Source of the DNA: Flavobacteriales bacterium
Lineage (GTDB): Bacteria; Bacteroidota; Bacteroidia; Flavobacteriales_F; PHOS-HE28
Assembly (NCBI GenBank): GCA_023382455.1
Contig: JAHDVX010000001.1
Coordinates: forward strand, 186,001 to 250,000
Direction of reading: 5' to 3'
DNA length: 64,000 bases
The notes under the pieces are model-generated. The model did no database searches, was not told where the DNA came from, and saw nothing but the letters and a program-made list of their open reading frames with translations. Below, piece by piece: positions 1 to 9,441 of this stretch. Made by a program: the position numbers and the translations under genes. Position 1 is the first letter of the stretch, and every line of letters starts with the position of its first letter.

Positions 1-384
1 GTACGAGAGGCCAGGCTGGACCGGCTGGACACCCGCGGGCTGTCCGCCACGGTGGCCATGGAAGTGGCCAACCCGAACAGTTACAAGATCACCGTGCAGG
101 ACCCCGACGTGGACCTGTTCCTCAACGACATGGCCGTGGGCAAGGCCACCATGGACCAAGCCGTGGTGCTCGCCCCGGACAGCACGGCCATCTACCAGGT
201 GCCGCTCCAGGTGGCCTTCTCCAAGGAGGACGGCGGCGTGCTGCCGGTGTTGCTGATGGCCGCCCTGAATCGTCAAATGAAGCTCACCGCCAAGGGTACC
301 GTGGTGGGCAAGGCCCGCGGGTTGCGCAAGCGCTTCCCGTTGGAAGTGGAGCACGTCCTGGCGCCGGAAGGCAAGAACCCGTGA
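1..384 (+). CDS. LEA type 2 family protein, 5' end outside window
   Basis: The frame is open from the first base and ends in TGA, so the N-terminus (probably with a signal peptide) lies outside the window. The visible 127 residues contain a beta-rich unit with the phrases VAMEVANPNSYKITV, DLFLNDMAVGKATM and PLQVAFS, ending in a stretch about KLTAKGTVVGKARG. This resembles the LEA14/water-stress-and-hypersensitive-response fold common in small secreted Bacteroidota proteins. Such proteins have no assigned enzymatic activity. It converges with the next gene with no bases between the two stop codons. Family assignment is by sequence feel only. Confidence 0.6.
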   Translation, partial: VREARLDRLDTRGLSATVAMEVANPNSYKITVQDPDVDLFLNDMAVGKATMDQAVVLAPDSTAIYQVPLQVAFSKEDGGVLPVLLMAALNRQMKLTAKGTVVGKARGLRKRFPLEVEHVLAPEGKNP

Positions 385-834
385 TCAGGGTTCACCCTGG
401 CGGACCACCCGGGCCTGCGAGGTGATCACGGCCCAGCCCAACGCGCCGTCCGCCAGGCCGATCACCAGGTCATCGGGGCCCGCCACCACCACTTCCTCCC
501 AAGGCCTGTGCACCGGAAGTTCGCCGTGCATCTGCCAGTACAGGTGGATGTCCTCCCGCGCCGCGCCAGGCACCACCACACGCGTCTCCGGCCCGCGCAG
601 CAGGAAGTTCAGCCACAGGGCACCGCAAAGCAACATCGGCCCCGGGGCCAGCAGGTTGAACCAGAACCATTCCACGCGGTCCATGCCCATGGCGGCGGCA
701 TAGCAGCGCTTGGGCAGCAGGTTGCCCGCAAAGGCCAGCAGCGCGAACCAACGGAGCAACTCGCGGTAGGGCACCAAGGTCCGCTGGGCCACGAGGAAGA
801 AGGTGAAGATGGCTCCGAAAAGCCCGATGAGCAT
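385..834 (-). CDS. small membrane protein of unknown function
   Basis: This gives 149 residues starting MLIGLFGAIFTFF, with about three hydrophobic segments (residues 1-15, 25-37 and 55-75) and a soluble C-terminal tail of about 65 residues. I do not recognise the family. The frame stays open much further upstream, but that extension is Arg/Gly-rich, looks non-coding and runs over the next gene's start, so I place the start at the ATG on which the first membrane segment begins. A start at 945 remains possible. The gene is convergent with the LEA-type gene and divergent from the YyaL-type gene. Confidence 0.5.
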   Translation of the reverse strand: MLIGLFGAIFTFFLVAQRTLVPYRELLRWFALLAFAGNLLPKRCYAAAMGMDRVEWFWFNLLAPGPMLLCGALWLNFLLRGPETRVVVPGAAREDIHLYWQMHGELPVHRPWEEVVVAGPDDLVIGLADGALGWAVITSQARVVRQGEP

Positions 835-1039
835 CAAATTCACCGGCCACTGGGGGCCATCGCGCCCGGCATCAACGCCGCGCTGTTGACGAGCCGCGCC
901 GGGCCGGTGCCGGAGGCGCTCCGCAAGCGGCCTACCTTTATCCATCCCGTGCATGCCGTTGCCCCGCATCGCGTGCATCCCCGTTCCCGTAAGTTCCAAG
1001 AGGCAAGCCCCGCGCGGGCCGGCCGACGTGAAAGATACC

Positions 1040-3055
1040 ATGCCCGCCCACACCAATGCCCTTGTCCGGGAAACCAGCCCGTATCTGCTGCAACACGCGC
1101 ACAACCCGGTGAACTGGCGCCCTTGGGGCGAGGAGGCATTTGCGGACGCGAGAAGCAGGAACAAGCTGGTGCTGGTGAGCATCGGCTACAGCAGCTGCCA
1201 CTGGTGCCATGTGATGGAACATGAAAGCTTCGAGGATGAGGAGGTGGCCCGTGTGATGAACGAGCACTTCATCTGCATCAAGGTGGATCGTGAGGAACGC
1301 CCGGACGTGGACCAGGTGTACCTGTCGGCCGTGCAGCTCATGACCGGGCGCGGTGGTTGGCCGCTCAACTGCTTCACCCTGCCCGATGGGCGGCCCGTGC
1401 ATGGCGGCACCTACTTCCCCAAGGACCAATGGTTGCACGTCCTGGAGCAACTCTCCGGCCTCTGGCACAATGACCCCGGCCGGCTCAAGGAACACGCGGC
1501 CAAGCTGCTCTCCGGCCTACGGCAGAATGAGCTGGTCACGCCCAACAAGAAAGCCCCGGCCTTCACCCGTGAACAGGCCGCGCTGTTGGTGGCCGGCTTC
1601 ACCCGCCGCTTCGACACCGCCTGGGGCGGCGCGGACCGTGCGCCGAAATTCCCCATGCCGTGCACCCATGAATTCCTGCTGCGGTACGCCATGAGCGCAC
1701 GGGACAAGGCCTTGGCCGCGCAGGTACGCCTTACCCTGGACAAGATGGCCCAAGGCGGCATCTTCGACCAGGTGGGCGGAGGCTTCGCGCGCTACAGCAC
1801 CGACATCAGCTGGAAGGTGCCCCATTTCGAGAAGATGCTGTACGACAACGCACAGCTCATCTCCTTGTACAGCCATGCCCACCAGGCCTTCGGCCAGGAA
1901 ACCTACCGCGACGTGGCCGAGCGCACCATCGCCTGGGCCATGCGTGAGATGCGTAGTGCGGAAGGTGGATTCCACAGCGCGCTGGACGCCGATTCGGAGG
2001 GTGTGGAAGGCCTCTTCTACCTCTGGACCGATGCACAACTGGAGGCCGCCCTCGGCGAAGATGCCGGCTTCGCACGCGACTACTACAACGTGGGCGGCGA
2101 AGGTCTGTGGGAGGAAGGGCGGAGCATCCTGCTGCGCACCATGGACGACCATGCCTATGCCGTGAAACACGGCCTGACCCCGGGGGAGCTGCGCGCCCGC
2201 CGCGAAAGGGTGGATGCCCTTCTGCTGGCGGCGCGGGAACAGCGTGTGCGCCCCGGGCTGGACGACAAGGTGCTCACCTCCTGGAACGCCTTGATGGTGA
2301 CCGCGCTGTGCGATGCATACGCCGCCTTCGGCCAACGCGGGCACCTGGAGCAGGCCATCAGCACCATGCGGTTCCTGCTTTCGGCCTGCCGTCGCCCCGA
2401 TGGCGGGCTGTGGCATCACCGCACCAAGGGTGTTTCCGCCGTGAACGGTTACCTGGAGGACTACAGCTTCACCATCACGGCCTTGGCCGACCTCTACCAG
2501 AACACGTTCGACGAAGCATGGCTGAAGGAGGCAAAAGCCTTGGCGGAATACGCCATCGCGCATTTCCATGATGAGGCTGGCGGCATGTTCCGCTTCACCA
2601 GCTCCATCGACCCGCCGCTGATCTCCCGACCAACGGAGGTGTACGACAACGTGATCCCCTCCTCCAATTCCAGCATGGCCCGGGCCTTGTTCACCTTGGG
2701 CCACTTATTCGACGTCCGGCGGATGCTGGAGATCAGCACCAGGCAGCTCAACAATATGGTGGACGGCATGGTTGACTACCCTGACGGCCACGCCAACTGG
2801 GGCCTGCTGCTGATGGACCAAGTGTTCCCCTGGCACGAGATCGCCATCACCGGCCCCGAGGCCTTGGAGCGCCTCGCCGAGTTCGGGCAGCACCACATCC
2901 CGGGCAAGTTGTTCCTGGGTGGCACGGTAAGTGGCAGCCTGCCCTTGCTGGAGGGCAAGTTCAACCATACGGCGACCACCATTTTCGTCTGCGAGAACAA
3001 GGTGTGCCAACTCCCGGTGCCCACCGTGGAGGAAGCCTTGGGCCAACTGCGATGA
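1040..3055 (+). CDS. thioredoxin-domain protein, YyaL/SSP411 (DUF255) family
   Basis: This 671-residue protein has the usual length for the family. Residues 1-165 form a thioredoxin-like DUF255 domain with the hallmark [14 protein letters not shown] and a redox-type CHWC motif (Cys53, Cys56). The remainder looks like the alpha/alpha-barrel (glycosidase or epimerase-like) part of the family, with the phrase [15 protein letters not shown]. The biochemical role of the family is not established. I prefer the ATG at 1040 because family members begin just before the TN-L-E-SPYL motif. An in-frame ATG at 953 follows a promoter-like TACCTTTA at 933-940, so a longer form is possible. The gene overlaps its downstream neighbour by ATGA and is probably co-transcribed with it. 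Confidence 0.88.
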   Translation: MPAHTNALVRETSPYLLQHAHNPVNWRPWGEEAFADARSRNKLVLVSIGYSSCHWCHVMEHESFEDEEVARVMNEHFICIKVDREERPDVDQVYLSAVQLMTGRGGWPLNCFTLPDGRPVHGGTYFPKDQWLHVLEQLSGLWHNDPGRLKEHAAKLLSGLRQNELVTPNKKAPAFTREQAALLVAGFTRRFDTAWGGADRAPKFPMPCTHEFLLRYAMSARDKALAAQVRLTLDKMAQGGIFDQVGGGFARYSTDISWKVPHFEKMLYDNAQLISLYSHAHQAFGQETYRDVAERTIAWAMREMRSAEGGFHSALDADSEGVEGLFYLWTDAQLEAALGEDAGFARDYYNVGGEGLWEEGRSILLRTMDDHAYAVKHGLTPGELRARRERVDALLLAAREQRVRPGLDDKVLTSWNALMVTALCDAYAAFGQRGHLEQAISTMRFLLSACRRPDGGLWHHRTKGVSAVNGYLEDYSFTITALADLYQNTFDEAWLKEAKALAEYAIAHFHDEAGGMFRFTSSIDPPLISRPTEVYDNVIPSSNSSMARALFTLGHLFDVRRMLEISTRQLNNMVDGMVDYPDGHANWGLLLMDQVFPWHEIAITGPEALERLAEFGQHHIPGKLFLGGTVSGSLPLLEGKFNHTATTIFVCENKVCQLPVPTVEEALGQLR

Positions 3056-3987
3056 AGGAGAAACTGAAAAAGGGCGCGTGCATCACCCGGCTCACGGTGG
3101 TCGCCTTGGGATTAACGCTGGCCGCCGCCCTGCCGGTGCAGGCCCAGATGCTGCTGGTGGAGGCCGGGCCCGATGATCCCGCACAACTTCGCTTCAACCC
3201 CGAGTTCATCGCACGGAACGGTGTGAAAAGCGTGAGCGGCCAAGCCTGGGTGAAGCGGGACGGGCGGCCCATGGCCCCGATGGATCGCCACTTCCTCTAC
3301 CGCTTCGGCGAGGCCGGCCGCCTGGAATACGCCAATAACTCCTTCGGGCACCCCGGGTCCGGCCTGGACACCGCCTCGGTGATGTACCAGTATGATGCGG
3401 CCGGGCATCTGCTGCAGGAGCTGCATAACGACCTCAACGGTTTCTTCGCCTTGCGCAGGGAGTACGACGCGGAAGGCCGCGAATCGCGGGTGCGGCACGT
3501 GCGGCTGGAAAACCTCGGCACGGACCGCTACCAATTCGTGGAGGGAGCCTCCATCCTTGTCAGCGAGGAGCGCTTCACCTACCGCACGGTGAACGATACG
3601 GTCCGGAGCCGCACCTGGTTGAACGACCGCGGCCGGCCCTACTTGGAGGAAACCTTCACCAGTGACGGGCTGGGCTACCTGCGGCAGATCGCACGGCGCA
3701 ACCTGATCACCCAGCAACAGGGTTTGATCACCTTCACCTACGATGCCAAGGGCCGCTTATCCGGGCGCACGGAGGTGCCGGACCTGCGCAAGCCGAGGGA
3801 AACCACCTGGCATTGGCTCTACGACCAGGCCGGAAATCCGCTGGAACGGGACCTGCTCCGCGATGGGACATTGGTGCGCCACAGCGAATTCGTGTACGCC
3901 GAGGGCACCATGTTCCTCAAGGCCGTGGTGACCCGGAACAACGAAACGGGCCAGATCGACATCGTGCGGTACGCCACGCAGCGTTGA
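3052..3987 (+). CDS. secreted protein with YD/RHS-like repeats
   Basis: The 311-residue product begins with a signal peptide (MKEKLKKG... followed by a hydrophobic stretch ending ALPVQAQ). The mature part carries repeated motifs of the type Y-x-Y-D-A-x-G-x-L ([39 protein letters not shown]), as in the short YD/RHS-type repeats of Bacteroidota cell-surface proteins. It lacks a polymorphic-toxin C-terminus and is far too short to be an RHS toxin. The start ATG overlaps the stop of the upstream DUF255 gene (ATGA at 3052), so translation is likely coupled. It converges with kbl seven bases later. Function is unknown. Confidence 0.65.
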   Translation: MKEKLKKGACITRLTVVALGLTLAAALPVQAQMLLVEAGPDDPAQLRFNPEFIARNGVKSVSGQAWVKRDGRPMAPMDRHFLYRFGEAGRLEYANNSFGHPGSGLDTASVMYQYDAAGHLLQELHNDLNGFFALRREYDAEGRESRVRHVRLENLGTDRYQFVEGASILVSEERFTYRTVNDTVRSRTWLNDRGRPYLEETFTSDGLGYLRQIARRNLITQQQGLITFTYDAKGRLSGRTEVPDLRKPRETTWHWLYDQAGNPLERDLLRDGTLVRHSEFVYAEGTMFLKAVVTRNNETGQIDIVRYATQR

Positions 3988-3994
3988 CCGCAGC

Positions 3995-5185
3995 TCAGAT
4001 CACGCCCAGCTCCTTGCCCACCTTCCCGAAGGCGGCCAGCGCACGGTCGATCTGCTCGTCGGTGTGGGCGGCGCTCAACTGCACGCGGATGCGCGCGGTG
4101 TCCTTGGGCACCACGGGGAAGAAGAAGCCGATGACGTAGATGCCCTCGTCCAGCAACTTGTCGGCCATCACTTGGCTGAGCTTGGCATCGCCGAGCATCA
4201 CCGGCACGATGGCCGCACCGGCACCGCGGGTCTTGAAGCCCAAGGCCTCGATGCCGCGGCGGAAGCGGTCCACGTTGCGCTCCAGGCGGTCGCGCAGCGC
4301 CGTGGAGCTGCTGAGCACGTCGATCACCTTGATGGAGGCGCCCACAATGGCCGGTGTGAGTGAATTGCTGAAGAGGTAAGGCCGCGAGCGCTGCCGCAGC
4401 ATCTCGATGATCTCCTTGCGGCCCGTGGTGTAGCCGCCCATGGCGCCGCCGAGCGCCTTGCCCAGCGTGCCGGTGATGATGTCCACGCGGCCGGTGACCC
4501 CGCAGTGCTCCACGCTGCCGCGGCCGGTCTTCCCGATGAAGCCGGCGGCGTGGCATTCGTCCACCATCACCAGGGCCTCGTACTTGTCGGCCAGGTCGCA
4601 GATGCCCTTGAGGTCGGCAACGATGCCGTCCATGCTGAACACGCCGTCCGTGACGATGATGATGTTGTTGGCCCCGTCGGCCCGCGCCGTCTTCAGCTGC
4701 AGCTCCAGGTCGGCCATGTCGTTGTTCGCGTAGCGGTAGCGCATGGCCTTGCACAGGCGCACGCCGTCGATGATGCTGGCATGGTTCAGCGCATCACTGA
4801 TGATGGCGTCCTCCTGGCCGAACAGCGGCTCGAACACGCCGCCGTTCGCGTCGAAGCAGGCGGCGTAGAGAATGGTGTCCTCCGTGCCATGGAACACGGC
4901 AAGCTTGCGTTCCAGCTCCTTGTGGATGTCCTGTGTGCCGCAGATGAAACGCACGCTGCTCATGCCGTAGCCGTGCGAATCCAAGGTGTCGTGGGCCGCT
5001 TTCACCACTTCCGGGTCGGAACTGAGGCCGAGGTAGTTGTTCGCGCAGAAGTTCAGCACCTTGCGGCCGTTCACGGTGATCTCCGCCCCCTGCTCGCTGG
5101 TGATGATGCGTTCGCGCTTGAAGAGGCCGGCCTCCTCGATGGCGGCGAGCTCCTTGGCCAGGTGGTCCTTCAGTTTTCCGTACAT
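3995..5185 (-). CDS. kbl: glycine C-acetyltransferase (2-amino-3-ketobutyrate CoA ligase)
   Basis: This is a 396-residue PLP enzyme of the alpha-oxoamine synthase family. Visible landmarks are the PLP-binding lysine in [10 protein letters not shown] (Lys243), the cofactor Asp/His in [11 protein letters not shown] (Asp209, His212) and [11 protein letters not shown]. The N-terminus (MYGKLKDHL...) and the length match KBL, which cleaves 2-amino-3-ketobutyrate with CoA to glycine and acetyl-CoA in threonine degradation. Serine palmitoyltransferase and BioF are relatives, but the N-terminus and the short C-terminus fit KBL better. No threonine dehydrogenase gene is in the window. It is monocistronic, with a -7-like box TAATTTCG (5221 to 5214) 28 bases before the start. 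Confidence 0.9.
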   Translation of the reverse strand: MYGKLKDHLAKELAAIEEAGLFKRERIITSEQGAEITVNGRKVLNFCANNYLGLSSDPEVVKAAHDTLDSHGYGMSSVRFICGTQDIHKELERKLAVFHGTEDTILYAACFDANGGVFEPLFGQEDAIISDALNHASIIDGVRLCKAMRYRYANNDMADLELQLKTARADGANNIIIVTDGVFSMDGIVADLKGICDLADKYEALVMVDECHAAGFIGKTGRGSVEHCGVTGRVDIITGTLGKALGGAMGGYTTGRKEIIEMLRQRSRPYLFSNSLTPAIVGASIKVIDVLSSSTALRDRLERNVDRFRRGIEALGFKTRGAGAAIVPVMLGDAKLSQVMADKLLDEGIYVIGFFFPVVPKDTARIRVQLSAAHTDEQIDRALAAFGKVGKELGVI

Positions 5186-5282
5186 GATGGGTGGTGTGTA
5201 TTGGCGGTGCCGGCGAAATTAGGGAGGTGGCACCAAAGGCCTGGTCAGGGCGCGGGATGCCGGGCTTCCGGGCAGGAGGGGC

Positions 5283-5573
5283 CTACCCCACCACGCGGGG
5301 CACCTTGAAGTAGTCCCCGTCCTTCACCGGCGCGTTGGCCAGGGCCTGCTCCTTGGAGATCTCCGTGCGGGCCTTGTCCTCGCGCAGCACATCCTGCTCC
5401 TCGTTCATGAAGATCAGTGGCTCCACCCCCTTGGTATCCACCCCGGCCAGTACTTCCACGAAGTCGAACACCCGCTGCATGTCCTTGAGCATGGCGGCCC
5501 GCACGGCGGGTTCCTGCATGTCGAGCCGGGCCAGTTCGGCAATCCGGTCGAGGGTGCGGTCATCGATCTTCAT
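5283..5573 (-). CDS. gatC: Asp-tRNA(Asn)/Glu-tRNA(Gln) amidotransferase subunit C
   Basis: The 96-residue protein begins MKIDDRTLDRIAELARLDM and ends YFKVPRVVG, the typical GatC pattern (two N-terminal helices, a central V-P loop and a C-terminal F-x-V-P-x-V motif). GatC stabilises the GatAB complex that transamidates misacylated Glu-tRNA(Gln) or Asp-tRNA(Asn). gatA and gatB are not in the window. The start overlaps the end of the acyltransferase gene by 14 bases, so the two form a minus-strand operon. The start is set by the family N-terminus; an upstream extension in the same frame is out-of-frame plsC sequence. Confidence 0.88.
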   Translation of the reverse strand: MKIDDRTLDRIAELARLDMQEPAVRAAMLKDMQRVFDFVEVLAGVDTKGVEPLIFMNEEQDVLREDKARTEISKEQALANAPVKDGDYFKVPRVVG

Positions 5574-6387
5574 GGGCGGGGTATTCCAGGCGCAGCGGGG
5601 CCTCGATGGCCTCCCGTACACGGAGGCGCAAGTTATCCACATCCTCGGGACCGAGGCCCGTGGTGGGTATCGCGGGGTGTACCACGGCCCTGGCAATGCC
5701 GGGCCGGCCGCGGCTCAGCAGCACTTCGGGATCGCCGAAGAGCCGCCAGTTGTCCAGAAAGGTCACCGGCACGATGGGGACCTGCTTGTCGATGGCCAGG
5801 CGGAAGGCACCGTCCTTGAACGGGCGCATGCGTGGCGCATGCCGCGGTATGGTGCCTTCGGGGAAGATGCTCACCGGGACGCCATTGTCGATGGCCTTGC
5901 CCGCCTTGACCAAGGCGCGGGATGCGGCCATGTGGTTGTTGCGGTTCACGGCGATGTGCATGTCCTTGAAGAAGATCCGGAACAGGGGCCACCGCAATAG
6001 TTCGTGCTTGCCCATGAAGAGGAAATACTCGGGCAGCACGTTGAAGGCGTGGACGATGTCCAGGTAGCTGCCGTGGTTGAGGCAGATCACGTACGGCGGC
6101 GGCGGCAGGGGCCCTTCCCTCCGTACGCGGATGGGCACCAAGCAGGCCCAGGAAAGGAACCGGGCCCAAGCCTGCATGAGCCGGAACGCGGCCGGATAGC
6201 GGGAACGCTTGTGCAGCAGTACGCGGAAGGGCGCGTAGAGCAGCACCATGGACAACATGAACACCAGCGCGAACCAGAGCTTGAACAACAGGCGGGGCAG
6301 GGCGAACAGCCAGATGGCCGCCGGTCGGCGCAGGCGTTCCCCGTCTGCCACCAAGGGGCGTGGTCGTGTTCTCGGGTCGTCAGCCAC
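5560..6387 (-). CDS. plsC: 1-acyl-sn-glycerol-3-phosphate acyltransferase (PlsC family)
   Basis: A lysophospholipid acyltransferase of the PlsC/LPLAT family with an N-terminal membrane segment (WLFALPRLLFKLWFALVFML), the catalytic HX4D box NHGSYLD and the substrate-binding box FPEGT. It would transfer an acyl group to lysophosphatidate at the inner membrane. Start choice: a TAGCTTCG box on the minus strand (6418 to 6411) sits 23 bases before an in-frame GTG at 6387, whereas the first in-frame ATG (6453) lies upstream of that box. I therefore use the GTG, giving 275 residues; the longer form is not excluded. It is divergent from trpS and co-transcribed with gatC. Confidence 0.82.
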   Translation of the reverse strand: MADDPRTRPRPLVADGERLRRPAAIWLFALPRLLFKLWFALVFMLSMVLLYAPFRVLLHKRSRYPAAFRLMQAWARFLSWACLVPIRVRREGPLPPPPYVICLNHGSYLDIVHAFNVLPEYFLFMGKHELLRWPLFRIFFKDMHIAVNRNNHMAASRALVKAGKAIDNGVPVSIFPEGTIPRHAPRMRPFKDGAFRLAIDKQVPIVPVTFLDNWRLFGDPEVLLSRGRPGIARAVVHPAIPTTGLGPEDVDNLRLRVREAIEAPLRLEYPAHEDR

Positions 6388-6410
6388 TTGCTTCAGCGGA
6401 AAAGAAGGGG

Positions 6411-6418
6411 CGAAGCTA
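6411..6418 (-). promoter_or_regulatory. -7 box (TAGCTTCG) for plsC-gatC
   Basis: The minus-strand sequence TAGCTTCG matches the Bacteroidota -7 consensus TAnnTTTG at 7 of 8 positions (counting the two free bases). It lies back to back with the trpS box in a short divergent intergenic region. Confidence 0.4.
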
Positions 6419-6423
6419 CCTTC

Positions 6424-6431
6424 TATATTCG
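6424..6431 (+). promoter_or_regulatory. -7 box (TATATTCG) for trpS
   Basis: TATATTCG fits TAnnTTTG with one change (T to C) and lies 47 bases before the trpS ATG. It is one of the few promoters here that would give a genuine leader RNA. Confidence 0.35.
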
Positions 6432-6478
6432 TGCCCCGCTCCGGTCGGCCCAAGCCGGCTCCGGGAGTCTACCACGGT

Positions 6479-7459
6479 ATGCGCATTCTCACCGGCATCC
6501 AAAGCACGGGCACGCCCCATTTGGGCAACCTCCTGGGCGCCATCCTGCCCGCTATTGCCACGGGCCACGCCCCGGGGAACGATGCCTTCCTGTTCATCGC
6601 TGACCTGCACTCGTTCACCACCATCCGCCAGCCGCAGGTGCTGCGCGAGAACACCTACGCCGTGGCAGCTGCCTGGCTGGCCTGCGGGCTGGATGTGGAC
6701 CGGGTCACCTTCTACCGCCAGAGCGACGTGCCCGAGGTGGCCGAACTGGCCTGGTACCTGGGTTGCCTCACCCCCTACCCCATGCTGGCCAACGCGCACT
6801 CCTTCAAGGACAAGAGCGCCAACGTGAGCCAGGTGAACGCGGGCCTCTTCTTCTATCCGGTGCTGATGGCCGCCGACATCCTGCTCTACGATGCCGGGCG
6901 GGTGCCCGTGGGCAAGGACCAGAAGCAGCACCTGGAGATCACGCGCGACATCGCCAACGCCTTCAACCGCGCCTACGGGGAGGACACCTTCGTGGTGCCC
7001 GAGGCGCAGATCGACCAGCAGCTGATGACCATCCCCGGCATCGACGGCCGGAAAATGAGCAAGAGCTACAACAACTCGATCAACATCTTCCTGCCGGAGA
7101 AGGAGCTGAAGAAGCAGGTGATGGCCATCGTGACGGACAGCAAGAGCCTGGAGGAACCCAAGGACCCCGCCACGGACAACGTCTTCCAACTCTTCAAGTT
7201 GCTGGCACCGGCCGATGCGGTGCAGGCCATGGAAGCGAACTACCGCGCGGGCAACTACGGCTACGGCCACGCGAAGAAGGAATTGCTGGGCCTGTTGCTG
7301 GAGCGGTTCGCCTCCGAGCGGCAGGCCTTCCAGTCGCTGATGGCGGACAAGGGCGAACTGGACCGGCAACTGGGCATCGGTGCGGGCAAGGCCAGCCAGG
7401 TGGCCGGGGCCACGCTGAACCGCGTACGGGAGCGCACGGGATACCTGCCCAAGCGGTGA
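6479..7459 (+). CDS. trpS: tryptophanyl-tRNA synthetase
   Basis: This 326-residue class I aminoacyl-tRNA synthetase has the usual TrpRS length. The HIGH-type signature is PHLGNLLG just after MRILTGIQSTGT, and the KMSKS loop is present exactly as GRKMSKSYNNSI. It charges tRNA(Trp) with tryptophan in the cytoplasm. The start is the ATG immediately before the conserved R-x-L-T/S-G-I-Q-S/P-T-G opening; an upstream open extension belongs to the divergent promoter region. The gene is monocistronic and followed by a zinc-ribbon gene. Confidence 0.95.
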   Translation: MRILTGIQSTGTPHLGNLLGAILPAIATGHAPGNDAFLFIADLHSFTTIRQPQVLRENTYAVAAAWLACGLDVDRVTFYRQSDVPEVAELAWYLGCLTPYPMLANAHSFKDKSANVSQVNAGLFFYPVLMAADILLYDAGRVPVGKDQKQHLEITRDIANAFNRAYGEDTFVVPEAQIDQQLMTIPGIDGRKMSKSYNNSINIFLPEKELKKQVMAIVTDSKSLEEPKDPATDNVFQLFKLLAPADAVQAMEANYRAGNYGYGHAKKELLGLLLERFASERQAFQSLMADKGELDRQLGIGAGKASQVAGATLNRVRERTGYLPKR

Positions 7460-7586
7460 GCGACCTCGGCGATCGTTGAAAAATAATCGGACTTCGGGGC
7501 TTGAAGCCCCCCCCGGTTGGGCGGAGGATGCTACTTTGCCGTTGAATTAACCTCGCCCGCCCAGCGGGCCCAACACCAACTGGACA

Positions 7587-7739
7587 ATGGCAGCAGCAGT
7601 GGAAGCATATTGCGTGAAGTGCAAGGCCAAGCGGAACATGAAGGACGCCGCGCAGGTCACCATGGCCAACGGACGCAAGGCCATGAAAGGCAAGTGCCCG
7701 GAATGCGGCACGGGCATGTTCAAGATCTTGGGCAAGTGA
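7587..7739 (+). CDS. 50-residue zinc-ribbon protein (DUF5679-like)
   Basis: A short open frame encodes MAAAVEAYCVKCKAKRNMKD followed by 30 more residues. It has two CxxC knuckles (Cys9/Cys12 and Cys37/Cys40) around a basic centre containing a T-M-A-N-G-R-K-A phrase. This is the layout of the DUF5679 single zinc ribbon found as a stand-alone mini-protein in many bacteria; its function is unknown and probably involves nucleic-acid or protein binding. A TACTTTG element (7532-7538) lies 48 bases upstream and a GC-rich hairpin follows, so it looks like an independent transcription unit. Confidence 0.82.
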   Translation: MAAAVEAYCVKCKAKRNMKDAAQVTMANGRKAMKGKCPECGTGMFKILGK

Positions 7740-7746
7740 CCGGGCC

Positions 7747-7772
7747 GGCCGCCCGCCTCGCAAAGGGCGGCC
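7747..7772 (+). terminator. hairpin after the zinc-ribbon gene
   Basis: There is an 8-bp perfect stem (GGCCGCCC / GGGCGGCC) with a 10-base loop, eight bases after the stop codon. Only a very short T tract follows, so efficiency is uncertain. Confidence 0.5.
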
Positions 7773-7804
7773 TTGTGCGAGGGTGATCACATCAAGGTCC
7801 CTGC

Positions 7805-8584
7805 ATGCACACCATCGAGTTCCGATACCGGCAGGTAACGCGCATCCTGTTTGCCCTCCTGGGGGGGCTGCTCCTGCTGCACCTGGTGGTGGCCTACTGC
7901 CACTTGGTGCTGCACGTCCGCGTGGAAGCCCTGACCCAGTTGGCCGATTTCGACCTCGAAGCCAACCTGCCCACCTTTTTCAACGCATTGCTCTTCTTTC
8001 TGGCCGGGGCCTTGTTCGCGCTGCATGGCAAGGCCGCTCCTCGCCAGGCGGCCGCCGGCTGGTACCTGCTGGCGGGCCTGTTCATCTTCCTGGGCTTTGA
8101 CGAAGGTTCGCAGGTCCATGAGAAGCTCATGGGATTCACCGCCCGCCTGTTACGAAGCAGCGGCATGGATGACGGAGGATCCGGCTGGCTCTTCAATGCC
8201 TGGGTGATCCCGTATGTGCTTGCACTCCTCGGGCTGGTGATCGTCCTGAGGCGCTGGCTCCTCACCTTGGAGCGGCCCATGCTCAAAGGCCTCCTGATCA
8301 GCGGTGCGGTCTATGTGTTGGGCGCTGCCGGATGTGAGATGGCCGCCGGGAGGCTGGTCACCTCCATGCCGGGCAGGGATGCCGCCTTGTATCCTTGGCT
8401 GCCTTGCAACTTGTATGGCGACCCCGCAGGCTGCTGGCTTTTCATGGAACCCCGTTACATCTTGCTGTACACCATGGAGGAGCTGGGCGAAATGATCGGC
8501 CTGATCCTGTGCATCGGTGTGCTGCTCCGCGGCATAGAGGCGAAGGGAAGAACCGTTGTGCTCGGTTCCTTGCCGGACGAGTAG
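7805..8584 (+). CDS. multi-pass membrane protein, paralogue 1 of a tandem pair
   Basis: A 259-residue polytopic protein with about six hydrophobic segments. I do not recognise the family. It is clearly a paralogue of the next gene: identical length, co-linear segments and the same conserved blocks, DEGSQVHEKLM near residue 100 and YTMEELGEMIGLILCI near residue 235. The invariant acidic and histidine residues next to membrane segments suggest metal, proton or cofactor handling rather than a simple structural role, but this is inference. The start is the ATG before HTIEFRYRQVTRILFALLG. Both copies run in the same direction, about 70 bases apart. Confidence 0.7.
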   Translation: MHTIEFRYRQVTRILFALLGGLLLLHLVVAYCHLVLHVRVEALTQLADFDLEANLPTFFNALLFFLAGALFALHGKAAPRQAAAGWYLLAGLFIFLGFDEGSQVHEKLMGFTARLLRSSGMDDGGSGWLFNAWVIPYVLALLGLVIVLRRWLLTLERPMLKGLLISGAVYVLGAAGCEMAAGRLVTSMPGRDAALYPWLPCNLYGDPAGCWLFMEPRYILLYTMEELGEMIGLILCIGVLLRGIEAKGRTVVLGSLPDE

Positions 8585-8655
8585 GCAAGCGTGAATAAGG
8601 GCCGAATACCGGCACCGCATGGACGGCGCACGGCACTTTTCCCCATATTCGTTGC

Positions 8656-9435
8656 ATGTACAGGTTCCAGTTGAGCTCCACGCGGACCGTCCGATTTCTG
8701 TTCGCCGTGATGGGATTGCTCCTGGCGCTCCACTTGGCCGTAGCCTTCTCCCACATCGTGCTGCACAGGCCCGTGGCGGCCTTGACCTTCTTGGCGGACA
8801 TGGGGCAGGAGGCCAACCTGCCGGCCCTGTTCAACGTCTCGCTGTTCCTGATCTGCGCCGCACTCTGCCTCGTGCATGGCCGCATGGCTCCATCGGAGCT
8901 CCGGACAGGTTGGAAATGGTTGGCAGCGGTGATGGCCTTCCTGGCCATTGATGAAGGCTCACAAATACATGAAAAGCTCATGCCCGCGACCCAGCGACTC
9001 CTAGTTATCAATGGATCCATCGATTGGGCGAATGGCTGGTTCAACTTTGCCTGGGTGATTCCCTATGGGATCGCCACATTCGCCCTGGTCCTGGTGTTGG
9101 GCCGCTGGTTGCTGCGCCTGCCCGCTCCCTTGCGGAAGCAATTGCTCCTGAGCGGTGCGGTCTACGTCACTGGTGCCGTCCTGCTTGAAATGGTGGGCGG
9201 CAAAGTGCTGGAATCGCTTCCGCCCGGGGATGCATCCACTTTTCCGTGGATCCCCTGTGAGGCCTACGGCCGTTCCGGTGCCTGCTGGGCATACATGTAC
9301 CCGCGGTTCATCGCGGTATATACGCTGGAGGAAGTCTGCGAGATGACCGGTTTGATCCTTTGCATCCGCGCCCTGCTGCTCCACTTCGATGAGCGCGGGA
9401 TCACCTTGGCGGTCACCGCTTCGGCCGGGAAGTGA
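8656..9435 (+). CDS. multi-pass membrane protein, paralogue 2 of a tandem pair
   Basis: This 259-residue protein is co-linear with its upstream paralogue. It shares F-L-F-A-x-x-G/M-L-L-L-A/L-L-H-L, the signature DEGSQIHEKLM and the C-terminal YTLEEVCEMTGLILCI, while the remaining sequence has diverged considerably. That indicates an old duplication under purifying selection for the acidic/His blocks. It has about six predicted membrane spans. It converges with menE six bases later. Function is unknown; nothing nearby points to a pathway. Confidence 0.7.
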   Translation: MYRFQLSSTRTVRFLFAVMGLLLALHLAVAFSHIVLHRPVAALTFLADMGQEANLPALFNVSLFLICAALCLVHGRMAPSELRTGWKWLAAVMAFLAIDEGSQIHEKLMPATQRLLVINGSIDWANGWFNFAWVIPYGIATFALVLVLGRWLLRLPAPLRKQLLLSGAVYVTGAVLLEMVGGKVLESLPPGDASTFPWIPCEAYGRSGACWAYMYPRFIAVYTLEEVCEMTGLILCIRALLLHFDERGITLAVTASAGK

Positions 9436-9441
9436 GCGGGG

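Noticed and set aside
834-1182. Longer N-terminus for the 385-834 minus-strand gene
   Set aside because: The extension is Arg/Gly-rich, overlaps the coding region of the DUF255 gene on the other strand and shows no protein-like pattern.
3052-3987. RHS-type toxin
   Set aside because: YD-like repeats are few, the RHS core boundary motif and a C-terminal toxin domain are missing and the protein has only about 311 residues.
7496-7510. GGGGCTT/AAGCCCC palindrome as terminator of trpS
   Set aside because: The loop would be a single base unless the stem frays, and no T tract follows; it may just be GC-rich spacer.
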